From Euryarchaeota archaeon UBA58 (GTDB lineage Archaea; Thermoplasmatota; Poseidoniia; Poseidoniales; Thalassarchaeaceae), in the NCBI GenBank assembly GCA_002498525.1, contig DAHR01000017.1:45653-75661 (forward strand): DNA of 30,009 nucleotides, given 5' to 3'. Below are positions 23,233-30,009 of the stretch, piece by piece; within the stretch, counting starts at the first letter, position 1, and the number at the start of each line of letters is the position of its first letter. Both the position numbers and the translations under genes were made by a program. The notes beneath the pieces are model-generated. The model worked only from the letters and a program-made list of their open reading frames with translations, made no database searches and was not told the DNA's origin.

Positions 23233-26200
23233 TCAGTCGCCTCCAAGGAAAGTCGCAGCCATCGTCAGAACGGCGGAGGAGAATGGTTCGGGAACTATGA
23301 GGTGGTGTGTCGAGCCCTCGAAGCCGGGAATCAGGTTGAGCAATGAGAGGTCGGAGGCGAGCCCGTTGACTCCTATCGAGGTGCCAGTCGGCACGCCTCC
23401 GGTGGTCTGAGCGTCGAGCAGAACTCCGCGCAGGTCGAAGGTCATACCGAGTTGGTCAACTTCGGCCGATGCACGGGCGGAGGCGATTATTCGACCGCCT
23501 TGAACATCTTCGAGTTCGATGACGCTGTATGGCCCGACGACCTGCCTGACATGGATCGTCGCGCTGCGAAGATTCTCGCCGAGCGCTTCCATCTCCTCGA
23601 GAACGATCGGCGGTGTCATCGGCATGTTCGAGATCCTCAGATAGATTCGCTCAACGCCATCTCCGCCAGAGCGGATCGCCAGCCCGTAGGATTCAGTCGG
23701 TTTGATGACCATTCTATCTGTCATGCCCTGGGCGAGCAGGATGATGTCGCCGCGCTGGTTGACGGCGCGGCCATTGGCCTCGATGTAGAGTGACATTCCA
23801 CCTGACGAGGCTGAGAAGTCGAGTACAGGCGTTCCTTGGAAGGCGAGGCTCTGAGTGATGTCAAAATTCAGGTCAGGCTCAGTCGTCAGATTGATTGAAT
23901 CGGGAACATCGGTCAAGAAGACCGTCGCCGGCCACCATTGACCGTCCATCCATTGCATCTGCTGCATCATGATCGAGCCGACCGCAGGGCCGGCTCGACG
24001 ATAGGCATCTGGAACCGTCATGTCGATCGAGATCGCCGTGCCGAGACTGGCGCGCAGGTCGATGGATTCGGGAATGTCATTGATGAGAATCTCCGTGCGT
24101 GCGCCAGCTTCTCGATTGATCAGCAGAGCATGAACCCAATCGAGTCTGTTAGAGAGATAGTAATGGGTCGAGGTCGAGACCTCGGTGATTCCTCCTGTTG
24201 TCTCTCGGATCTCGAAGATCGTGTCGATCGCTAACGAGGTCGAGGTTCCCGGCTCAAGGCCTTGCAGAGTCAAGATGAGATCCTGACCATTTATTCCACG
24301 TGCGGCGATGATGAATTCGCTGTGGGCGGGAGACCATCCTTCCATACCCAACTGTATAGCCCAATCCTGGCCATTCTCAGTCATTTCACGAGTGATTGAC
24401 AGATCTATCACAGGCGGTAGTCCGGGCAACCAGCCTCGGACATGGAATCCATCGCTTATTCCGCTGCGCGCCGCCTCCAGAGAGATGCCGTGCACCCACG
24501 GCGGCGCCTCGACGGTGCCATTGCCATGGCTCGCTTCGAAGATCATGTCGAAGCCGGAATCAGCATCGAGTTGAAGTCCGTATGAGAACGAGCCGTTCCC
24601 CCCTTCGGAGCCAGTCGCTATTTCGCTCGTCAGACCCGCGAGAACCCTGTTCACCGAGCGACCCAGTTCAGCGAAGCCGCCGAGGAAGAAAGCGATTCCA
24701 GCGACGCCTTGCGTGGTGTTGAACTCAGGGATGACGAGGCTGGAAGCCGAATCAGAACCCGTCGGAACATCGACCGACAGAGTCGAGGGCAGAGGATCGA
24801 TGAGGACCAGAGCTGACAAGCCGCCGCTGCTGACCGTCGGCGCGTGGTCGACCTGTATGCTCATCGAACGATCGCCGGCTGAAGTCATGAAAGCGGCCCC
24901 ACGGCCGGCCGGCCCATCCGCACCGGCTTCCACCGGCGCCCTCCAACCGACCTCCTGCAGACCTGAGATGCGAGCCGAGATGGTCGATGTGCCATCCACC
25001 GGGTCATGCTGGAAGAGGAAGTGGTCACCACCCATTGTTGCTGGTGTGCTGGAATTGGTCATCTGGGTATGTATCGTCGAAATCGGAGTAGACGCGGTGA
25101 AAGTGGTCACATCACCGAATTCAATCTCGATTTCAGCCGGAAAATCGATGATGTGAGCCGCTTGTCTCTGGTCTTCATCCACCCCAGTATAACTGATTCT
25201 GTGAATCGACGAACTCGCCGAGTACGTCGCCTTTTCAGAAGTCAATTCTGCCGTCAGATTGTCAGGAATGTCCGAAAGCCAGACGCCTTGATGAGCTGCG
25301 GAATCGAGGCTTTCGCGCTGATGATCTATGTAGAGGAAGGAGAATGGTGTCGTCGACTCGGTCCGCAATGAAATCCTCTGAACGTCCTCATCTCGATCAT
25401 CGACGAGGGTGAAGGCAGCAAGGCCACTGAATCTCAGACTTGCGGCGACCACCACAAGTGGTTCTACAGGACCAAGCCTGCCCTGGACCATCTCCAAATC
25501 TCGATCCTTGGCCAGAATGAGATGGTCTCCGGGCATGATGGGATGTGGGCTCGAGCCAATCTGCATGCCTATGCTGGTAATCGGCAGATCGACCCTATCC
25601 ACCCTCCAATGATCCGTCATCAAGAGGTGAATCGTCCGACCGGTCAGTCCACCCGCACCACCGACGCCGCCGCTGATCAATTCGACGGTCGCGGTCGGAA
25701 TATCATTCAACACGCCGCCGATGTCGAGGAATAGATCGACGATGTTGATCAATACGACATCGAGTATCCTTGACATGAAATCGAGGTTTTGATCGGAATC
25801 GAGGCTGGTGTCGGCCTCCGATGCGCCACCCAGCTCGAAAGAACCGAAGAGAACCACGGCGGTCGGCACATCGAGAGCGGTGATCTCGATGCGTCTGTGG
25901 TCGGAATCAACACCACCTCGTTTCATCCATGAATGGTATTCGACCTGATTGACCGATTGCACGGCTCGGAACAGAACGAGAGTCGTGGGTGGATAAGCTG
26001 GATTGACCGGTAGAGTCGGGTCGTCGACATTCTGACTGTTGTCACGAGTGAAGTTCTTGACAGCGAGAATCAGTCCGAGTTTCTCTGGTTGACCACCTGG
26101 CAGTTCGGGTTCTGATTTCGAGCCGAGCATGGTGAAGATGCGATCTATCTCCTCACTCGATAACGAGCCTGCTGGCATGCCCCGAAGCCACCCCACTGAA

Positions 26201-27603
26201 TCGGTGACATTGCCATATTCCCCATCGGCGTTCTCGGGCGGAACCTCCGAGCGATTCTCATGGAAATGGATGAAGAGATCCGCTCTGCGGTCGGCCCAGT
26301 ATTCGATCGTCGTCAGTCCGCCTTCACCGGCACCACCGGTGCCGTCGGCCAGCGTGCTGTCGGTACGGATGACGACGTCGACATTCTCTGGAAGCATTTG
26401 ACTGAGTCCATTCGGATGGATCGCCGCCTCGATGTATGCGACCTCCCAGACATCGCGATCGCCCGACGCATCAGGCGGTGAATAGTGAACATACCCGAAG
26501 CCGACAGTTACGCCGCAGTTGATCTCGCCTGAAGGCAGCGTCCTCAGTTCGATCGGCGAGTATCTCTCTGGACAATTCGTCTGTCCTTCGTTCTCTATCG
26601 AAATCTCATACGGTGCAGCGATCGAGGCGATGCGAATGCCCGATTCGTCGGCGTTCGGATCGAGGAGATCGAAGGACAGGAATGAGATGAGCGAGGTCAG
26701 GAAATCCACTCCAGCATCGGCGATGTCGAAGTAGAACTTCTCCAAGCCGATTCCAAGAGTGAAATCGTAGGGTGTGTGGGTGAATTTAGCATCGATGACC
26801 CAGACATAACTCTCACCTTCGGAGAGGATGCCTTCAGAATATGCGAAGGCTTTCAGCAAGGCTACTTCGAGGGTGCGTAAATCGTCCCAATCAGGATCGG
26901 TCAGACTGTCGGGTAGAACACTGATCTTGTAGTCGAGTTGTGGCTCCACGGAGAGGGTGTCGCCATCCAACTCGATGTTCTCGAATGAGATGGTGAGACC
27001 GACTTGGAGATCATCGTCACCATCGTCATCGACATCCACCTGATGCAGTAAAGGGTCAGTATCTGAATCGAATATCGAGAAGAGCGATGAAGTGAATGTT
27101 ATCGACTCGAACTTCTCGACGATATTCCCGTCGGCGTCGATGTATCTTGTCATGATGACATAATCTGTCAGATTGAGCAACGTCGACCATATGGTTCGAA
27201 CCTCACCGGGCGGACGGCTGTTCTCATCGGTGAGAATCCGATAAGGTTCAGGATGTGTGGGCGGAGGTGGCGTGGTATCGACCAGAGTGACGTCTTCAAG
27301 AGCGCTGTCGATGTCGTGCAGGGGATCGGCGATCGAGGTATTCGTGATACTGAGCCGCACCTGATCGAGAAGCGGACCTGCGATTCGTCCGACCGAATCA
27401 GTCCCAAGTACATCCTCGCGTTGCTTTAGAACGTCGGCCAGATCATCGAGAATCGCAAAATCCTGAGACTCGATTCTCGCCTCGGCGCTGACCGCGACAA
27501 GTGGGGCGATTATGGGCAGAAGGAAGAGAAGACTGATGATGAGTGTCGGGGTGATTCTGGCGGACGGTGTCCTGCGGATGAGCCGCACTGAAGCATCCTC
27601 CAT
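23233..27603 (-). CDS. Giant secreted beta-repeat protein of unknown function (1456 residues)
   Basis: The start is ATG 27603 with GAGGTG five bases upstream. An N-terminal hydrophobic segment (about 17-40, ITPTLIISLLFLLPIIAPLV then AVSAEA) is a signal peptide or anchor. The rest is soluble, Asp/Gly/Ser-rich and mostly beta by eye. There are just two cysteines (344 and 362), probably a disulfide. From about 575 to 1335 a short motif recurs eight or nine times: hydrophobic, [DN]-[IVFL]-P, then an alternating strand. Examples are LSDIPDNLTAEL (776), IIDFPAEIEIEF (818), INDIPESIDLRA (1173) and LTDVPDSINLTT (1230). An acidic, calcium-binding-like stretch VDVDDDGDDD lies at 189-198. I recognise no enzyme motif. 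It is expressed just before the 193-residue membrane protein and downstream of the PKD protein, with the same orientation as both. Function unknown. Confidence 0.85.
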   Translation of the reverse strand: MEDASVRLIRRTPSARITPTLIISLLFLLPIIAPLVAVSAEARIESQDFAILDDLADVLKQREDVLGTDSVGRIAGPLLDQVRLSITNTSIADPLHDIDSALEDVTLVDTTPPPPTHPEPYRILTDENSRPPGEVRTIWSTLLNLTDYVIMTRYIDADGNIVEKFESITFTSSLFSIFDSDTDPLLHQVDVDDDGDDDLQVGLTISFENIELDGDTLSVEPQLDYKISVLPDSLTDPDWDDLRTLEVALLKAFAYSEGILSEGESYVWVIDAKFTHTPYDFTLGIGLEKFYFDIADAGVDFLTSLISFLSFDLLDPNADESGIRIASIAAPYEISIENEGQTNCPERYSPIELRTLPSGEINCGVTVGFGYVHYSPPDASGDRDVWEVAYIEAAIHPNGLSQMLPENVDVVIRTDSTLADGTGGAGEGGLTTIEYWADRRADLFIHFHENRSEVPPENADGEYGNVTDSVGWLRGMPAGSLSSEEIDRIFTMLGSKSEPELPGGQPEKLGLILAVKNFTRDNSQNVDDPTLPVNPAYPPTTLVLFRAVQSVNQVEYHSWMKRGGVDSDHRRIEITALDVPTAVVLFGSFELGGASEADTSLDSDQNLDFMSRILDVVLINIVDLFLDIGGVLNDIPTATVELISGGVGGAGGLTGRTIHLLMTDHWRVDRVDLPITSIGMQIGSSPHPIMPGDHLILAKDRDLEMVQGRLGPVEPLVVVAASLRFSGLAAFTLVDDRDEDVQRISLRTESTTPFSFLYIDHQRESLDSAAHQGVWLSDIPDNLTAELTSEKATYSASSSIHRISYTGVDEDQRQAAHIIDFPAEIEIEFGDVTTFTASTPISTIHTQMTNSSTPATMGGDHFLFQHDPVDGTSTISARISGLQEVGWRAPVEAGADGPAGRGAAFMTSAGDRSMSIQVDHAPTVSSGGLSALVLIDPLPSTLSVDVPTGSDSASSLVIPEFNTTQGVAGIAFFLGGFAELGRSVNRVLAGLTSEIATGSEGGNGSFSYGLQLDADSGFDMIFEASHGNGTVEAPPWVHGISLEAARSGISDGFHVRGWLPGLPPVIDLSITREMTENGQDWAIQLGMEGWSPAHSEFIIAARGINGQDLILTLQGLEPGTSTSLAIDTIFEIRETTGGITEVSTSTHYYLSNRLDWVHALLINREAGARTEILINDIPESIDLRASLGTAISIDMTVPDAYRRAGPAVGSIMMQQMQWMDGQWWPATVFLTDVPDSINLTTEPDLNFDITQSLAFQGTPVLDFSASSGGMSLYIEANGRAVNQRGDIILLAQGMTDRMVIKPTESYGLAIRSGGDGVERIYLRISNMPMTPPIVLEEMEALGENLRSATIHVRQVVGPYSVIELEDVQGGRIIASARASAEVDQLGMTFDLRGVLLDAQTTGGVPTGTSIGVNGLASDLSLLNLIPGFEGSTHHLIVPEPFSSAVLTMAATFLGGD

Positions 27604-27607
27604 GTCC

Positions 27608-27624
27608 GCACCTCTCTGAGGTGC
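27608..27624 (-). promoter_or_regulatory. Hairpin that buries the ribosome-binding site of the giant secreted protein
   Basis: GCACCTC (27608-27614, plus strand) pairs exactly with GAGGTGC (27618-27624) around a 3-nt loop. On the mRNA the 3' arm is GAGGTGC, which is the ribosome-binding site of the gene starting at 27603. Folding would block initiation. An A/T element (CTAAAT) at about 27626-27631 could instead drive a nearly leaderless mRNA lacking this hairpin, so two modes of expression are possible. Confidence 0.45.
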
Positions 27625-27690
27625 GATTTAGGGTCTTGGGCTGCGAGAGCATCTGAAGCATCGACTTGAGACGCTTATTGTGGGGGGCAA

Positions 27691-30009
27691 TCAAGTCAGA
27701 CTGATGGTTTCAATCGAACCGCAACTGGGGCAGGCAGTTCGGGCCACATCATGGCCCTCCGGCAAGGTGACCTCGAAGCGCTGAGAGCACTGGCTGCAAT
27801 CCTGTTGCACGGTGCGGTCGACTGGCGCTGACGGGGGTTGTTCAGTGGCTGGCTCAGCGGCTGGCTCAGGCGCAGTCGGAACCTCCTCCTCGCCGGCTGG
27901 AACGGGAGGTGATGGAAGCGTCGATTCGGCATCTGCTTCAGCCTCTGCTGGTGTCTCGTCTGCCAGTGATGATTCCGTTTCCGCCGGCGATGGAGGAGGC
28001 GGGGACGGTAGAGCGATCTCGGCAGTGTCAGGAGCAGGTGGTGGAGGGGTTGGCAAAGATTCTTCGGGCGCCGAATCTGATGCAGCTTCATGACTCCATA
28101 CTTGACCGGCGATCGGCGCTTCCTCGTCGTGAGAGAAATCCACCTCATCACGAGCGACGGCGGCTTCATCAGCCGCGAATTCGGCGAGCAGATCTGCGGC
28201 TGGGCTTGAAGGAGAGTTGGCTTGGATCGGCACGGAAGAACCGACGAGAGCCTCCAGATCAGGATCATCGATTGCGGCGGCAGGGCTGATTTCTGCAGCA
28301 TGGGGATCGGCGGCCGCGGACATCCCTGTCGCGTATTGACCGAAGGGGGAGTTCGCGGTTTCGGTTGAGGGCTCAGTCACCGAAGTGCCACCGCCATACA
28401 TCGCCTTCTGCTCTTCGAGGCTCAATTCTCGAGGCTTCTCCGCCTCGGCTACCGCCTGCTCGGCGAGCAGCGTTTCGAGGCGGGCATTGGACATTCTGCG
28501 CCATCCGACCATGCCTACGAGAGCCACGATTATCAGGGTCAGGAGCACGGCGCCGGCGGCCAGTACGAGCGGGTCGAGTCCGAGTGGGTTGTCATCGCTT
28601 GTACTGACGACGCTGACGAAATATTCGATCTGAGTGGAGACGCCAGCGTCGTTGGTGATCGTGCAGATCACTCGAAAAGTCCCTTTGCTCAGGAATTCGT
28701 GAATGACTTGGTCCCCGCTCGCATCGACATCATTGGTTGGGTCACCATCGCCATCACCATCAGTCTCGATGTCGAAGTCCCAGGAATAATCCAGCGAGAC
28801 CGATTCGGGATCGATGACCTCGGGCTCGAATCGGTAGGAAGTACCGAGGACGACTGTGATCTCCTCGGTCGGGCTGGCCACGATAGGTGGAGTTGAATCG
28901 TAGAGTTCGATGGTCGCTGTATCCTCACTGACTTGACCCTGCTCGTCTGTGACACGCAGGGTCACGATGTGCTCTCCAGCTGAGTAAGTAGGATCGAATC
29001 GGAAGGTGAAGGAGCGACCATCGTCGAAATTGCTGGAATCATAAGAATCGATGACCATGCCATCGACCAGCCATTCGACGCTCGCGATTCCCCAATTGTC
29101 GGAGAATGCGGCACTCAGCACCAGGTCATCGTCGAAGTCGCGGCGAATCGTCTCCGAGGCTCCGATGTCAGCCTCGGGCGGAGAGATATCGCTGACTTCG
29201 ATCTCAAGATAGACACTGTCTGAGCGACCATCCTCTGCAATCACTCGTAGTCGGATGGTCACGTTCGTCGGTTGGGTCCAACTGACATTGACCGTCAGTC
29301 CGACAGTGTCATCGATGCCGTCGCCATTGGTGTCCCAGTGGAAGCCTGTCGAAGGAATCTGATCAGAGCGGTTCGGCGTCTCGGAAGCATCGAGCATCAC
29401 CGAGGCACCGACATCGACTGTCGCAAGATTCTCAGCGTCGCTGATGACCGGTTCGAGAACCGGAGTCAGATCCATCACGACGGTGGTCGCCACGATACTG
29501 GTTCCAGCGCCACCGCCGGAGGGGCCAGCACGGTTGTCGACGACGAGATAGAGATCGGTCCCTTCGTATTCCTCTGTCACCGACCAGACGAGATTCCGCT
29601 CCGTCGAGATCAGCAGCATGTCTGTCTCGCCGATTCGTGCAGCTGCCGTTCCGCCCGCCTCATAGAGATCGAGTTGAGCCTGAGTCATCAGAAAGACATC
29701 GGGATGTCCTTCCATCGTGGTTGCGAAAAGATCGACCTGAGTGCCAGCATCCAGAGTGAGGGGGCCGGCGAGAACCGCGTGCTCACCGACATCGAGTCGC
29801 ACGATGGTGTCGACGATTCCGAAGGTCGGTGAAGTGATGGTCTGCGAATCCAAGGTCACCGAAGCCAGCGAACCCCCTTGTGCACCGTTACCCTGATCCT
29901 GGGGGTGTGCCATATTGTCGATGACCAGATACCAACGCGTGTCGCCCCGATCCGATGGCGCGGTCCAGTGCCATTGGCCCGCTCCTGTGAAGGACTCAAA
30001 GACCGATTC
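27691..30009 (-). CDS. PKD-domain membrane protein with long cytoplasmic tail and C-terminal zinc ribbon (N-terminus off the right edge)
   Basis: The frame is open to the window edge (772 codons seen). An internal ATG at 29913 is not the start, because the 32 codons before it continue the same beta domain. That domain occurs twice: DTRWYLVIDN near the edge and TDLYLVVDN at 120-128 (numbered from 29913), each followed by a Gly-rich turn. Then come PKD/Ig-like domains at about 155-245, 248-340 and 343-437, a membrane helix (about 447-471) and a cytoplasmic tail of about 270 residues. The tail contains LSLEEQKAMYGGG, then an Ala/Pro/Glu-rich low-complexity part with PTPPPPAP and PSPPPPSP, and finally a zinc ribbon with Cys706, 709, 728 and 731. 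It may be a surface receptor or scaffold. No catalytic domain is visible. Confidence 0.85.
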   Translation of the reverse strand, partial: ESVFESFTGAGQWHWTAPSDRGDTRWYLVIDNMAHPQDQGNGAQGGSLASVTLDSQTITSPTFGIVDTIVRLDVGEHAVLAGPLTLDAGTQVDLFATTMEGHPDVFLMTQAQLDLYEAGGTAAARIGETDMLLISTERNLVWSVTEEYEGTDLYLVVDNRAGPSGGGAGTSIVATTVVMDLTPVLEPVISDAENLATVDVGASVMLDASETPNRSDQIPSTGFHWDTNGDGIDDTVGLTVNVSWTQPTNVTIRLRVIAEDGRSDSVYLEIEVSDISPPEADIGASETIRRDFDDDLVLSAAFSDNWGIASVEWLVDGMVIDSYDSSNFDDGRSFTFRFDPTYSAGEHIVTLRVTDEQGQVSEDTATIELYDSTPPIVASPTEEITVVLGTSYRFEPEVIDPESVSLDYSWDFDIETDGDGDGDPTNDVDASGDQVIHEFLSKGTFRVICTITNDAGVSTQIEYFVSVVSTSDDNPLGLDPLVLAAGAVLLTLIIVALVGMVGWRRMSNARLETLLAEQAVAEAEKPRELSLEEQKAMYGGGTSVTEPSTETANSPFGQYATGMSAAADPHAAEISPAAAIDDPDLEALVGSSVPIQANSPSSPAADLLAEFAADEAAVARDEVDFSHDEEAPIAGQVWSHEAASDSAPEESLPTPPPPAPDTAEIALPSPPPPSPAETESSLADETPAEAEADAESTLPSPPVPAGEEEVPTAPEPAAEPATEQPPSAPVDRTVQQDCSQCSQRFEVTLPEGHDVARTACPSCGSIETISLT

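Noticed and set aside
23236..23295. VPEP followed by a hydrophobic stretch at the very end of the giant secreted protein, like a PEP-CTERM sorting tail
   Set aside because: The hydrophobic part is short, there is no basic cluster at the end (it finishes FLGGD), and archaeal sorting tails usually carry PGF/PEF motifs. Chance likeness is more probable.
27663..27697. Stem of GACTTGA with TCAAGTC around the PKD gene stop
   Set aside because: The loop is long (21 nt) with a competing inner pairing and no T-run, so I do not list it as a terminator.

Overview
The window looks archaeal and most resembles marine Poseidoniales (Marine Group II Euryarchaeota). This assignment is inference from gene content. 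The supporting signs are the archaeal trio aIF1A / RIO1 kinase / two-KH-domain Pno1-like protein, a DUF63 membrane protein, an 'archaeal' complex I operon (nuoABCDHIJ1J2KLMN with no nuoEFG), and a run of very large secreted or membrane-anchored beta-repeat proteins. Purine-rich GGTGA/GAGG ribosome-binding sites precede many of the starts. Every gene I can support is on the minus strand, so the window reads from right to left, and gene packing is tight with many 4-base stop/start overlaps.

Layout in transcription order. (1) 30009-22574: a surface-protein block. It opens with a PKD-type membrane protein cut by the right edge, whose cytoplasmic tail ends in a zinc ribbon. Next come a 1456-residue secreted repeat protein of unknown function and a translationally coupled 193-residue single-pass membrane protein. 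(2) 22573-15337: a membrane-anchored subtilisin-like protease with a complete catalytic triad, CARDB/NEW3-like repeats and a cytoplasmic C4HC3 RING/PHD-like zinc module, followed by a seven-repeat NEW3-like membrane-anchored protein. (3) 15185-3257: twelve complex I genes running in the order A-B-C-D-H-I-J1-J2-K-L-M-N. Together they encode the quinone module and the proton-pumping membrane arm. No NADH-oxidising module is present, so the electron donor is not defined by this window. Several subunits carry unusual insertions (NuoI, NuoH, NuoN, a His-rich loop in NuoL), and NuoA has Ala where the family usually has a membrane Glu. (4) 3033-823: aIF1A with a long acidic tail, RIO1 kinase and the KH protein, a translation-initiation / small-subunit maturation set. 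(5) 736-1: a DUF63 integral membrane protein whose C-terminus runs off the left edge.

The few gene spacers hold short perfect hairpins, most with 7-10 bp stems and 3-nt loops. Some sit directly after stop codons, and at least one covers a ribosome-binding site. The most unusual biology is the surface block: an active-looking exoprotease and a PKD receptor-like protein, each joined through one membrane helix to a cytoplasmic zinc module. That architecture would suit signalling or surface assembly, but its function is unknown. I found no RNA genes, CRISPR arrays, insertion sequences or att sites.
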